This document shows, one piece after another, positions 34,177 to 46,229 of a stretch of 64,000 nt of DNA. The translations under genes were made by a program, and so were the position numbers. The stretch spans positions 310,001 through 374,000 of the forward strand of contig JANBVO010000023.1 in NCBI GenBank assembly GCA_030052745.1, given 5' to 3'. How positions within the stretch are numbered: position 1 is the stretch's first letter; the number at the start of each line of letters is the position of its first letter. The stretch is from Pleurostoma richardsiae (taxonomy: Eukaryota > Ascomycota > Sordariomycetes > Calosphaeriales > Pleurostomataceae). Below the pieces are notes generated by a model, which searched no databases, was not told the origin of the DNA, and saw nothing but the letters and a program-made list of their open reading frames with translations.

Positions 34177-37100
34177 TGAGGAGGCACCCTTAGGCAGAGG
34201 TGCACTTAGCCGGGCGTGGGCGTATGTGCTGGACCTGAGAGAGGCAGGTGAGATGTTCTCGAACCAGTAGGAAAGGAATGTTAGAGCTTTACAAGCGGTT
34301 TGTATCAGCTATCGGTGATATTCCTGCGAAATCCCGACGGATTATGAGTCCATCACTAACGGAGTCCGGCGCCATCTGCTCCGTTCGTACTAAGCCACGT
34401 ACCCAAGGTACCTGAGCTTCAGGGGAGATCGTGGCGTCGCAGCAGCCACAGTCTTGTCAAGCCACCGTAGAGGGACACTGTAGATCAGCGGAGGGTGAGC
34501 ACTCTCCAGCTCGGTGCGTGCTCGGCCGGCGACGGGCGTCAGCTCCGGCTCCACAATCCCGGCGATGGGAGGCGTGGCTCCATGGAAGGAGATGGAGGAA
34601 CCGAATATGGGGTGAAGGATGTGACTTTGTCATGAAGAAATATACTTTCTGTTTACTCTTAAGCTACAAGCTGCTCCGTTTCAGAACGAACGTGCATATA
34701 ACCGCCAGATAAGAGCCCTGGTTCTCCTGAAGCAGGGCATTGCATGCCCTGAATACATGTTGCGATGTCGGCGGCTATGACCAGCACGCGCTGAAGCTGA
34801 AGGCTGGTCAATACTCCTTCCAGCCCGCCATATACCGCGATAAGTTTCTTCGATACTAGGTTCTCGATCCAACTACTCATGAAGTCCCATATCGGACGCC
34901 GAGGAACGCTTGTAGACTGGGATGGGAATTGCAGCTGACTACCTACACACACCCAACCCATTATCCAGTCGCAGCAATGGTGCCCCGACAAGTACCAGCA
35001 AATGTACCTTCCCTTGACTGTACGAAGTTGGAGACGTATTCGCCCTTGTTGGATGACGAATTCAGAACTCTCCCAGTCTGGCTCGCGGCGCAGACAGCCT
35101 TACTACGGATATCTGCACCCACCGCAGCAGGCAATTGAACACCAGCAATAATACCCAAAGCTGTTTCTAAGTAACATCCGCCGAATGCATATGTAAGTAG
35201 AATTTCCACTGCGGCTGTTCTTGCCTTATTGTAGTCGGCCAAACAAGCTACAGCCGACCCCCGGCTGCTGGAAGTTGATGGGTGACAGCAAGTCAAACTC
35301 GGCGACTTTTGCCCCAAAAGGAACAAGGGGAGTCGCCCCGCCAGTCTACCATAGTACGACCAACCAGCCGGCGCAGTGACTAGCTTCTCCTTGGAGCTTT
35401 TCAATGATAAAGACATGTCTTGTGCAAATGCCCTACACTCTCAGATTAATGTGAGTACACAATTGATTCGGTCGGATCATGGTCGGGTCATCCCCAAATC
35501 CAAAGGTTGCTGTAATATGCCGACTGGATGTTTCCTTCTGCACGACCCCTCTTTTTCATCAGAATTGAGCAGGTGCCCAAGGTGCGTCTACCGTGCCTCT
35601 AGCAGCAGTTGCAAGAGCCTCTCTGTGGAGAATATTGCAGGAGAAGATCGCCCAATTTCCAGGCATGCGATGGCGGAGTAGTTGAGGGACTAAGGTTGTC
35701 GTCCCCTCGATCTAAGAGTAATAGCGGTGTGAGCATGTCATCCCGGCTTGCCGGCCTTTCAAGCCCCAATTCGAGCAGTCTGCCCATCCGCAGAATCTCC
35801 AATGACTGAAGCCATTCAGCGTCAGCAACACGTCCTGCCTCCCTCGGAGAGTTCCCGGTGCGGTAGGGTGAGGAGGAAGAGACATCCTGCTCCGCTGGAA
35901 ACAAGCACACACTCGTTCTCACTGATATGAAGTACCTTCCGCACAGTTGTGCCCCCACGTTACTTTCGCCGGAGATGCTCCGGCGCCGGCCCCCGGAAGC
36001 TGTGGCGGAACACCCACCCTTGTGGCTCCGATGCGGTTTAGGAGCTCGTGACCATGCTGCATTTTCCTCGGGGAAAGGCTTCAGCTTCCCCCTTGCCGGG
36101 GTCTCCCAGATCGACTACCGCCTTTGGATGCTGCGGCTTTGGACCCGGCACATCCGTCTTCCCTTGGCCGGGAGGTTAGGGTAATTATTAAGAAGCAAAC
36201 GATTGACAGATGGTACGACAGCTCAGTACTTCCGGAAACAGGAAAATAGAGAACATACCCCGAGTCAGTCGGAAGTTCGGCGACAAGCGAGAGAAGACGG
36301 CGGCAATGTCAATGTCAATGTCGAAGCAGTTGCTCCTCGAGGGCCCCGTGTCCCCAGGAAGAAATCCTTCAATGCTGGTTGAGCGAGCAGCACGTCTTGC
36401 TTCTTTCTCATCACGTCTCACCGGTCATGAAGAGGCGCATGCACGGATACTGCAGCAACCCCAGACAAGAACGCCACAAGCATAACCCAGACTCAAGGTA
36501 CCTCCAGTACATCACTTTGTATTCCCGTATTCCTGAGGGATACTTGTTTTCCCAGACGCCCCCATCGTCGCTGTTATTTTCCACAAATTCCCAGGTTGCT
36601 GTGCCCCCACGCTCCCCCTCGACTCCATTTACCCCGAGGCGGTAACACAAGCCACGGGTACCTCGGGCGGTACCTTCTGGGTCACAAGAACCTTCTGCCA
36701 GAGCTTCCCCACCCACGACTTTCCTTCTTTCCTTGTTCCTTCATGCACGGAATCCACTTGGTTAGACTGCCCGCCCACTCGGGCCTCTTGGACGGATGTC
36801 CTCGTGGCCCTGGTGGCAGTTACACCGATCCCTCTGTTTGCGCGTTCCGCGATGTTAATCGTGATGGCGGGGTGAGGTCTCCAGATCTACTTACGCTGGA
36901 GAAGCAAACGCGGCAGGTGGCAGGAGGTATGCTCTCTCCCTGTGTGGTATCAGTGGCAAGCCGCTGATGCCTTCGAGGCAGCAAGACTCGATCCACACAG
37001 CACCGGCCACTCGCTCGCTGACTACGGAGTGACGCTCCATTTGGAGCACCGTCGGAGGGCAGGCGGAGTTTCATCACCATTCCGCCACCCCTCCGGAGAT

Positions 37101-38063
37101 GCTACCCCTGCTTTCCGGTGGACGCCGGGCTGCCGTGAGGTCCTCCTCGAGACTTTCTTAAGGGGATCGATGACTTCCATCGAGCGATTCACAAGAGCAT
37201 GGGAACGCTGCCATCCGTGACGGTTCTGGAATGCTCGCCGGCTGGTGCTCGAAAGTGGCCGCGTTCCCCCCATCTCTTACACATCGTACTTGCTTCTCCA
37301 CATCACGAAACCATCCCACGTCTTCTCCAGACTTGGGCTGAGCCAGTGCCAGCCCAAGCCCGGCCGCCACCGGGGGTACCTTCACGATGTCAGAGAGTAC
37401 CTCTGCCATACTTGAAGCTACACGCCCAAGCACACCCCCTTGAGCCGGTCCTGGCTTGTGTGGAGTCAGCCCGTCATGGCCTTAGAGGCCTAGTGTCGTC
37501 CTGGCTGTCTCTGCGCTCCAATAAGATCCTGTCCTTTACGGGCTTTTTCATCCCCTTTCTGAGCGACCAAGTTGGCGATCCACAGTCGCTAAATTCTCGG
37601 GTTCCACAAGCTTTCAGGTCCTGGAGCCCGCTGTACGTTTGGGCTTTCCAGGTGCCGCTGGCGCCCTCCCGGCGCCCGTTTTTACCTCATACAGTGCCCA
37701 GGGAGTTGTCATTGACGTATTAATACCCCGAGCCGCGCCGTCGGGACAAGGTCTCTTTCTTTCCTGGTGCTTGCTGTTCGCTTTATGTTATTTGCATACG
37801 TTTCCTTGCTCCTCCTTTTGCACTTTCAATTGATCCATATCCCGTCACCCTCTGTATCAGTACTTGTGTGGACGGCATTTGACTCGAAGCCGGGTTCTGT
37901 TTGTGTTCTGTGTCTCTCCCTCCTCGACTTGCGCGGATTTGCACGGCAACGGAGAGTCGCAACAAGACTATAGCCGTCCTCAAGTTTGATTATTGTCTTA
38001 CACCAGACATATGTTGGTCGCATTGGGTCGCGCCTTCGAGTAAACGCAACTTGATCGTTCTAG
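34177..38063. other. 3.9-kb gene-free divergent region
   Basis: The longest stretch without a supported gene. ORFs up to 174 codons exist (e.g. 37199-37723), but they are Pro/Ser/Arg-rich, overlap others in different frames and show no domain. It holds five GGTACC sites (34407, 36497, 36657, 36669, 37375), an inverted repeat at 35969-35983 and a triple CAATGT at 36304-36321. Pyrimidine-rich tracts before 38064 suggest a long leader for gluconokinase. A non-coding transcript is possible but not shown. Confidence 0.5.
35969..35983. repeat. Inverted repeat CCGGAG-ATG-CTCCGG
   Basis: A perfect 6-bp inverted repeat with a 3-bp spacer. It can also be read as CGG-N7-CCG, the inverted-triplet geometry used by some Zn2Cys6 regulators. 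No function is shown. Confidence 0.5.
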
Positions 38064-38860
38064 ATGCTCTCCTACGACGCTCCGCTGTCCCCTAACGGCC
38101 AGGCACCGACTTCACCAACAAGCATGTCGACTCACAGGCAAGCCATAGCCACTTCTCCTAAGGCATCTCGAACCGCACCCTCCGTAGTTGCCAATGGCAT
38201 CAAAACCACCGGCGCTGCGCTCACGAATAGCCACCGTGACCATGAGACCAAGAAGCACCACATCTGGCTCGTGACTGGACCGGCAGGCTGTGGAAAGAGC
38301 ACGGTAGCCAAGCATATCGCTAACACGCTCAACCTTCCCTTCATAGAAGGAGACGAAGTAAGCCCACGCTCCCTCTCTGTGACTGCCTCTCCTTGCCTCT
38401 AACAGAGATCCAGTTCCATCCGCCGGCAAACATCGAGAAGATGGCCCACGGTATTCCCCTGACCGATGCCGACAGGTGGGATTGGCTCACAAACCTCCGA
38501 GAAGAGTCCCTTCGGCAACTCCAAGCCGGCAATGATGGAGTAGTCCTTACGTGCTCAGCGCTGAAGCGCAAATACAGAGACGTCATACGAGTCGCCCCGT
38601 ACTTCTCGCGCAATGTCCAGCTCCACTTCATCTACCTGCATGCCCCCGAATCTGTGCTCCTGCAGCGGGTTGCCGCGCGGAAGGGGCATTACATGGGAGC
38701 AAACATGGTACACAGCCAGTTCGAGGCTCTAGAACCTCCCACCGAAGCAGAAACCGATGTCATCAGTATCGACGTGAGCCGCAGTGTCGAGGAGATCGAG
38801 CAGGAGACGCTCTCAAAAGTCTTGGAGAAAATGGATGAGAAAAGGGACGACGAGAACTAA
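38064..38860 (+). CDS. Gluconokinase (GntK type)
   Basis: Phosphorylates D-gluconate to 6-phosphogluconate, feeding the pentose phosphate pathway; by family it is cytosolic. Exons join(38064..38357,38414..38860) give 246 aa. After about 65 polar residues comes the P-loop GPAGCGKST, then FIEGDE, with the second exon starting FHPPANIEKMAHGIPLTD, the GD-HP-N-KM-G-PL-D signature of the family. LTCSALKRKYRD and the Arg-containing lid AARKGHYMGANMVHSQFEALE follow. The acceptor is the second of two nearby AGs (GATCCAG); the first would break the frame. The N-terminal extension is longer than in bacterial GntK (about 175 aa). Internal in-frame ATGs (e.g. MSTHRQ) could also start it. Confidence 0.9.
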
Positions 38861-39817
38861 TCCCGTCGCGGGAGCACGCATACTACCATTCGCGAGCTAT
38901 ACTAGGTCGGAGTATTTGGTATACAAAATTTCTTAATTTTCTTGGATTGGGTTTGCCCCGGCGCAACACGGATTCGGGAGCGGGAATACTGGAAGTTCTA
39001 CGTCCACATGGGTTCCGTATCATTGGGGAAGTCATCGATTGCATTTGGGATGATTGTCTCAGCACATCTGACGGCATTCATGATATTGGCGTTACTCCTA
39101 CCATCAGTACAGTACCCCTAGGGATGGGGACGAATAACGGTCTGACGGCTAATTTCGAAAGCGTGTGAGCAATGGAAGGTACCTTGGTGATAGAGAAAGA
39201 CAGATTTGCCTCCCATGACAACCTGCTGCATCCTGATTCCAGTCGTCGATCAACTGTGCCGCCCGTACCCCTGGCGAGAGCACCCACGAAGATCTTTCCC
39301 CCTTTCCTGCTCTCAGCTAGAATAACCTTGCAGGAGGAACAGGAACCCGGTGAGCTGCCGTAATACCCTATTCTATAATGGCTCGTGGGTATAATCACTT
39401 TGACGCCCAAGGTCTCGGTAAAAGCCTGAAGCCAGCCAGTTGAGCGTACATTCGGCACACCGTCCGCTGCGCAGTCGAATTTCCCATTACTTCAGGCTAA
39501 TATCTGATTTGAACCACGCAAGCACGTTCCCACTGTCTCCCGGCTTGGACGGGGCGGTCTCGTACTACCCAAGGTACCTTCACTCCTCAGCGCTCACCGA
39601 CTTGTCTCCTTTGCTTTTTCCTTTTCCCTAAAGCCCCTCACCGGCGCGGGCAGGGCAGACGCAGGCGGTCACTCTACTCGTTGGCTACGTCGCTGGCCGG
39701 CGTGGTCACGTTGGCACCGTCGGCACGGTTCCACGACGTCTACTAGTTCGTCCTCCTGCATGCTCTCCATCACACGGCGCCACGTGCTTGCATGAAGGAC
39801 TGAATTTGCCAGGGGAG
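38861..39817. other. Intergenic, between convergent 3' ends
   Basis: 3' flanks of gluconokinase and of the keto acid dehydrogenase E2 gene. Two AAGGTACCTT palindromes (39176-39185 and 39571-39580) are present. No gene is seen. Confidence 0.55.
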
Positions 39818-41460
39818 CTACCTCAAGTGCATCACCATGACGTCCGGCTCCTCGACGACCTCCCGCACCACGCCAGCGGCCCGCGCCATGGTAGCGCCGT
39901 CGACGACCCTGTGGTCGGCGCTCCAGCTGAAGTTGCACACCAGCTTCCTGACCACGCGGTCCGGGTCGTCGTCCGCAAAGGCCGGCACCGCCCGCGTCCT
40001 GCCCACCCCCAGGATGGCCACCTCCCTCTCCACGATCACGGGCGACAGGTACGTGCCGCCTATGCTGCCGATGTTGGACACGGTGATGGTCCCGCCGCCC
40101 AGGTCCTGCGGGCCCAGCCTGCCCGCCAGCGCCAACGACTGCAGTCGCACCAGCTCGGCCGCGATGTCCAGCACACTGCGGGCGCCGACGTCCCGGACTA
40201 CAGGTACTATCAGGCCCTGCGGTGTGTCCATGGCGACACCGATGTTGTGCTGACTGCGCAGCACCAGGGCGGGCTTCTGCGTGGCCGGGTCGACGTCCAC
40301 GCGGGCGTTGAGCACGGGGTACCTGTAGAGCGCCATGGACACCGCCTTGACGATGAAGGGGAGGTACGACAGTTTGCCCACCGCCGCCTCGGTCCCGGGA
40401 GGCTGCCCTGCTGCCGCCGCCGACCTGGCCAGAACCTTGTTAAGCCGCGCCCGCAGGTCGCCAAGCTTGGTAAAGTCGATCTCATCCGCGTATAGGAAGT
40501 GCGGGATGGTCAGTGACCGCGTCATGGTCTTAAACATATGCTCCTGCGTCTTGGTGAGCTGCACCAACGTCTCCGTCTGGACGCCAGGAGGTGCGCCAGA
40601 ACTGACGGCGGACAATGATGCCCCGCCTGGTTGGCTACCGCGGGCGTCCGGCTGGGGAGCGTCCCGCTCCTCTGCGTATCTGTAGAGATCCTCCTTCATG
40701 ACTCGCCCGTCCCTCCCTGTCCCTGTCACATCCTTAATGTCGATGTTTAGCTCCTTGGATAAGTGTCGCACAGCTGGGGTCGCCAGGGCGGCACACTTCC
40801 CCTTTGGCTGCAGCTGCAGTTGCTCCTGTCTATCATGCTTGTCAGCCTCACCGGCTTGGGCTGTTTCCTCTGGTTTGCTCCCCGCAGATGCAGGCGCAAA
40901 TGCAGATGCAGCACTGTCCACCTGACGAGCTGCCAGCGACAGCTCATCTGCAGCAGGCTCGGAGGGTGTGAGGGCATCTAGAATCTCTCTGTCCACCTCC
41001 CCCTGTATGTCGATGTCCACGAAAGGCTTGCCCACACGGGCCATCTCGCCCGCATCGTAGTGCAGCTTCTTGACGACCCCCGAGAAGCGACTTGTAATCT
41101 CCACGGACGCCTTGTCGCTCTGCACCTCGCACAGCGGTGAGAACTCCTCGACGCGTGCGCCGGGCTCGACGAACCATTGGATGATCTCGCACTCGACGAT
41201 GCCTTGAAGGGGTGTCTTGTTAGGAATAGACGTCTAGCAGTCGTGCTTCTGTGAAGCAACGCGGGATTGGTCTCCTGCGTACCTTCACCAATGTCCGCCA
41301 ACAACACGGGCTTCACCACTCGCAGGTTCTGTGAGGAGTGAAACCCCCTCCCCGCGGGGTAGCGGTGTCCAGATGCAGCAGCCCCCGCTGCGACTCGGCT
41401 CAGGCCGTTGTAGAGCTGTCGTTGTCGGCGCAACACGCGGGAGCTGCGAGAGAGAAACAT
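39818..41460 (-). CDS. Branched-chain alpha-keto acid dehydrogenase E2 (dihydrolipoyl transacylase)
   Basis: Core subunit of the mitochondrial complex that oxidises the keto acids of Leu, Ile and Val. Exons complement(join(39818..41202,41283..41460)) give 520 aa. A presequence (MFLSRSSRVLRRQRQ) is followed by the lipoyl domain ending in QSDKASVEITSRF, with the lipoylated Lys near residue 90; QSDKAS is the branched-chain form, whereas pyruvate E2 has ETDKA. A Glu/Ala-rich linker, the peripheral subunit-binding domain (ATPAVRHLSKELNID, GTGRDGRVMKEDL) and the acyltransferase domain follow. The catalytic HRVVDG motif lies near residue 490 in FSWSADHRVVDGA. Baker's yeast lacks this complex; filamentous fungi have it. 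Confidence 0.94.
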
Positions 41461-41844
41461 CCTGAGGGTGTGAGTGAGGATTCAATCACATGTATACCTA
41501 GGGAAGTTCACATCCTGAAGAAGACCGGAGTTTCTCAAGTGATCCCAAGGAATGCCGCCCGCCTCGGCGGTCATTCTCCCTCCCTCTGCCAGCAACCATG
41601 GCTGTCCTCGGCTTACCGTGGGGATGACGTTGGGGTACCCCAATCCGCCGCTGCTAGCCGTCGGTGTCGGCCTCCAGGGGGCCGAGCCGCCGGCACCTTA
41701 GTCCACCAGCCCCGGGTTCCTGCAAGTGGAACACGCCAATTTTTTTGAGCCGGCAAGCTCTCCCGGCTTTACCCCAGACCCGGAGCCAGCCAGCCCTCCT
41801 TACCCCTTACCCAGGAGATCGCGTGGCGCTCTGCATACGACACG
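41461..41844. other. Divergent intergenic region of two mitochondrial genes
   Basis: 384 bp shared promoter region between the E2 gene and ATP10, both encoding mitochondrial proteins. It contains GGGGTACCCC around 41632-41641. No other feature is seen. Confidence 0.55.
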
Positions 41845-42963
41845 ATGCTCGAGAGGGCTTATCGCGGGGCCGGCCTGAAGGCGGCAAGGCAGCCGATCGT
41901 CACCTGTCTGTTCTGCCAATGGAGCAGGCCCTTCAGCGCAACATGCAGACGCCTCAAAGACGGCAAGACGTCGACGCCCCCCAAGGAACCGTCGAAGCCC
42001 GCGCAGAGCAGCGATGTCGCCGCCGTCCCGCAGTCCGCTCCCGAAAGCCCGCTGGCAAATGCGCCGCGGGCCTACGGCAAGCGCGTCGATGACTTTAAGC
42101 CGGTGCCGCTGTCTCGCCCGATCGGGATGCACTTCCCTCCGCAGGCGGGCGAGAACACGGGCGTCGACACGCGGTCACTGCAGCAGCGACGGGACGACTT
42201 CGTCGACTACGAGAAGCACCTAAAGAGGCGCGAGGAGCTGTACGTCTTGAAAACCCGACACACTCCACTCAGTCCCCTTAGCACGCCGCTGCCGGCAGCA
42301 TTAATGTGACATCGCTAACGGTGCCGCCTCGACAGGAAGCAGAAGATGGCCAAGCCCTACTTCCGCGAGTGGTCCAACCTCCAGTTCCAGAAGGGAAAGT
42401 CCTTCCTCGCGCCGCCGCGCCTCTTCCGCGCCGACAAGTCCCTCTACTTCCCGAACCTGCACGGGCGCACCCTCGCCGGGACCAAGCCCGGCGCCCCCCT
42501 CGACACCACCCCCGTGCTGAGCGGCGCCGCGGCGTCCGTGGTGACCGTCTTCAGCAGCCTGTGGGCGGAGAACCAGACGCGGACGTTCGTGTCGCCCGAG
42601 GCCAACCCCGCGCTGCACGAGACGCTGCGTGTCAGCGGCGGGCGCGCCCAGCTCGTGCGTGTCAATTTTGAGGAGAACGCTATGAGATACTGGCTGGTTC
42701 GGCTGTTTTCGGGGTCGCTGCGGCGGCAGGTCGGAAAGGAGAACTGGCACAAGTACTTCCTTATCAGGAGGGGTGTGTCGGAGGAGATCCGCGAGTCCAT
42801 CGGCCTCCTGAACAGCAAGGTCGGGTACACATATCTGGTGGATAGGGAGTGTAGGATACGGTGGGCCGGCAGCGGCCCGAGTGAGCCCGAGGAAAGGGAA
42901 GGATTGGTGAAGGGCGTGCATAGGCTGCTGGACGAGGATGCGAAGAGAACGACGAGCTCTTGA
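41845..42963 (+). CDS. atp10: Mitochondrial ATP synthase assembly factor Atp10
   Basis: Inner-membrane chaperone for subunit 6 during assembly of the FO sector. Exons join(41845..42239,42336..42963) give 340 aa; the 96-nt intron has a GTACGT donor and GCTAAC branch site. An N-terminal presequence ends around RPFSATCRR, followed by a Pro/Ser-rich stretch and the conserved motif FKPVPLSRPIGMHFPPQAGENTG. The thioredoxin-like C-terminal domain has FREWSNLQFQKGKSF, YFPNLHGRTL, VVTVFSSLWAENQ, NFEENAMRYWLVRLF and YLVDRECRIRWAGSG. This matches Atp10 well. It is divergent from the E2 gene. Confidence 0.92.
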
Positions 42964-43249
42964 CGGAGAGCGGAAGAGATATGGAGGCCAGTGGCAGAGA
43001 TATAGTCGCCTCGTGCCAGACACGTCTAGCGTGTAAATTATCGATATGTACCGTTAGACCCCTTTACGGACACCAAGGATACCCCTAAGACTGTAATTAT
43101 ACAGAACTGGTTCTTTTTCTCCCAAAGGAACAATCCCGCCAAGGAAACCAGAACGCCATGCGACCCGAGACAATGCTTTCTCCTTCCAAACACAAAACAC
43201 AGGGCTTGGAGTCAAAGTAGTGGGCAAGAATCCAACCTCTCCGCTCGCC

Positions 43250-44114
43250 TTATAAGAAGAACCAGAACATGAGGAAACACATGGCGATGAAGCTCCCCAT
43301 GATGATGCCGTCGCGCCTCTTCTTGGCGGATATCCGGCCGATCAGGGTGTTGATCCCTGGCACCTGGCTGGCGGCCAGCGTGATGCGGCGGTTGATGTTG
43401 GCGAGGGTCTCGCGCTGCAGCACGAAGCTGTCCTGCACGGCGTACGCCTGGCTCAGCACGCTGTCGGCCACGCCGTGGCTGTTGTCGATGCGCCGGCGCT
43501 CGTCCAGCATGTACTCGGCCTCGGCGGCCTCCGGGTTGCTCGCGCGGTAGGCGTCGATGTCGTGCCGCACGTTCGACAGCAGGTTCGCCCGGTCTCGCGC
43601 CTCCTGCAGGCCCGACCGCAGCCGGGTGAGGTCCCGCTTGTGCTCGGACAGCTTCTCCCGCAGGAGGGCGAGGTTGTTCTGCTTGAGCGCCGAGGAGGTC
43701 AGGGTGGCTTCGGAGTCGAGCAGGCGGGCGAGCTGGTTGATGACTGTCTCTCTCTGGAGGAGGAGACGAGGAAAGCGTTAGCTTATGTGTGAGCCTCTTG
43801 CAGGGTCATGAGATCTATCCGACAGTCGTCCGGCTAGACCATCGGGATGGTGCGCTACCTTCTCGAGGATGTCGTTTAGCTTTGACTCTGTCTCCCGTTC
43901 CTCCTGTGTCGGCGTCGCGGGGATGTTCGGCGCCGTGGAAAACTGGGAGTATGTATGGAAGAGCGTCTCCGTCTGGAACGCCCGGTTAGCTGACGGCTCA
44001 GATGTCTTTGGTCCAGTTTGAGAACAGGGCACTGCAATTGCTCACCTGTGTCTCTAATGACCGCGCCTGCTGCCGAAGCTGGGCCCAGCCCGAATTCCCC
44101 GAGACTGCTGCCAT
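43250..44114 (-). CDS. gos1: Golgi SNARE Gos1 (GS28)
   Basis: Qb-type SNARE for intra-Golgi and ER-Golgi fusion. Exons complement(join(43250..43753,43859..43972,44046..44114)) give 228 aa (yeast Gos1: 223). The N-terminus (WAQLRQQARSLETQTETLF) matches the conserved Gos1 start. A helical region with SKLNDILEKRETVINQLARL follows, then RHDIDAYRASNPEAAEAEYM, the SNARE motif (SVLSQAYAVQDSFVLQRETL, then NINRRI) and a C-terminal tail anchor of about 17 hydrophobic residues ending WFFL with no lumenal tail. Introns are 73 and 105 nt. It is divergent from RPL35. Confidence 0.94.
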
Positions 44115-44477
44115 GGCCGGTGATGATGGAAGTATAGCGCAGAAGGGGGAAGTTGGAGCAGTTCACGCCTCGGCTGCAGGTTTAAGAGCCAGCATCACGG
44201 GCCTCACAAGGATGCCCGGTGTCTCGACCGGGGACCCACTGTAATTGGGTGGTAGCGTGGCTGGTGAGATACCAGCCACATGTGGAGGTGCTAAGGACGC
44301 TTGGGTCATTTTTTTAGAGGTGGGAAACTCCTGGCACGTGAGGAAAATTTCGAGGGCAGCCCACACAACCCTAATTTTCTGAGCGAAGCGCCGTATCGTG
44401 AACTTTCGAAAGCAATCCCACGCCGTAGACACCACGCCCGTCAAGCAGACCTTCGACTAACGACAACAACAGCGAAA
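44115..44477. other. Divergent GOS1/RPL35 promoter region
   Basis: 363 bp between a SNARE and a ribosomal protein gene. No coding sequence or recognised element is seen. Confidence 0.55.
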
Positions 44478-45239
44478 ATGGTATGTCGCCCTGCTCCTTG
44501 AAACATTTAGATTTGATTGCACTTTACCTTTCTACAGAGGCTCTCGTAGTCTCATCTCGAGCGCTCTCATCGAAGCCCTTCCCCTCCCTCATCGTCGCGT
44601 CGTCCAGCCTTGTCTCCCGACTCCAATCGCTAACACACCATGTCGCAGTCTTCCGGAAAGGTCAAGGCCGGCCAGTTGTGGTCGAAGAGCAAGGAGGATC
44701 TGCAGAAGCAGCTGGGTGAGCTGAAGACGGAGCTGGGCCAGCTGCGGATCCAGAAGGTCGTCTCCTCCAGCACGAAGCTGAACAAGATGTGAGCCAACCC
44801 ACGACACGCACATATAGGATCTAGACGAAGGGAACGGTGGAATTGGAAAGTGGGAGAGAAGGAGGCGTCATTGTGCACGGATTGTTGGGGTCGAGCCAAT
44901 ATTGGGCGAAGGTTGATGCTGACATGACGATTCTCAATCTAGCCACGACCTCCGGAAGTCCATCGCTCGCGTCCTCACCATCATCAACGCCAAGCAGCGC
45001 CACCAGCTCCGCCTGTTCTACAAGAACAAGAAGTACCTCCCCCTGGACCTCCGGCCCAAGCAGACTCGCGCCATCCGCCGCCGCCTGTCCCCCGAGGACG
45101 CCTCGAGGGTACTGGAGAAGACCAAGAAGAGACAGGTCCACTTCCCCCAGCGAAAATATGCCCTGAAGGTAAGGGATCCCGCGCTTCCCCTCCCCAGCCA
45201 GGAGCATCGAGTGCTGACTATGTACGGCAACAGGCTTAG
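44478..45239 (+). CDS. rpl35: 60S ribosomal protein L35 (uL29)
   Basis: Ribosomal protein at the peptide exit tunnel. Exons join(44478..44480,44649..44788,44943..45168,45234..45239) give 124 aa. The first coding exon is only ATG and the last is GCT TAG. Splicing at ATG before GTATGT (168-nt intron, GCTAAC branch site, TCGCAG acceptor) gives [12 protein letters not shown], the usual N-terminus. A second ATG (44640), within this intron next to the acceptor, is in frame and would give [11 protein letters not shown] from unspliced RNA. The body contains [36 protein letters not shown]-like sequence (here MIHDLRKS after splicing) and [17 protein letters not shown]. Introns 2 and 3 are 154 and 65 nt. 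Confidence 0.93.
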
Positions 45240-46229
45240 ATTTAGAGCGAGGCTCCAGAGTGAAATTTTCGTCCGGGTCAATCGAGGAAGGAGTGGATTT
45301 GTATTTAACGGGCCTACGGCTTTCAAACGGCGGCGTGGAACTTTTTTCTTTTTCCTGCTTGAAAAAAGAAGATTCTTGACGAGCATCCTTCGCATGGCAT
45401 CAGGAATCTGTTTTCGCACGGGTCTGGGGATGTTAAACGAGTCAAAACAGGCGTCATGACGGACGACGCAAAGAAACCCAACCTCCTATGTCGGCAAAAT
45501 AGCTACCAAAGAGAGAGCTTGAGTTGACAAACTACTACATTTCCTCCATCTCAGGTGTAGTCGTGAGAGAGTTCTACGCTTATCCAGCTTTGTTTATGTT
45601 ATGCCCACGTATAAACGGCACTTATCTTAATCTACCATGGAACAGTGTGCTCATTTCTACTCCAGTATGAAAGCTAAACGCTGTCTCCTCCCGCTTGATG
45701 GGATACCAAGTTAGAATGTTGTTATGGCAATTAATGCATATCTAGAACATATTAGTCCAGAGGATATTTCGACACTTCTAAGTCCGGCAATACCCTACTC
45801 TACTTACTCCAGCGGCATTTATTGTTTATGCCAAGCACCTGGGAAGCATACCGAAGATCATTACAGGGTATAATGACTTTATTTAACTGTAGAGCAACGA
45901 TAACTTTTTGCAAGACCATATTCAACACCACCAGCCATGACCGGATAATCCCCGCTGATTCCCAAGGCCGACAGCCGATGAATGAGGCACAAGTCTCCGA
46001 AAATCCCAAGGTATCACCCGTGAGCCTGACGCCGGGGTTCATCAAGACAGAATGAAAACCACCGCCTAGTAGCACTCAGCACGAAGGCTGATCGCCATGC
46101 CCATAACGCCGTGTCCAGTTTCTATCAGGTTGGAACCCATCGCGTCTTCATAACCACAACAAGAACAAAGTAAAAGGAAAGTAGGGAACATCACCTCCGC
46201 CACCCGTTTATCCTCGATTCTCAGTCCGA
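45240..46229. other. Intergenic, between convergent 3' ends
   Basis: AT-richer stretch with the 3' UTRs of RPL35 and of the zinc-finger gene. A 91-codon ORF at 45800-46075 has no support. No repeat is seen. Confidence 0.55.

Noticed and set aside
37199-37723. 174-codon ORF on the + strand in the 3.9-kb gap
   Set aside because: Pro/Ser/Arg-rich composition, no domain, overlapped by ORFs in other frames; looks like chance in GC-rich DNA.
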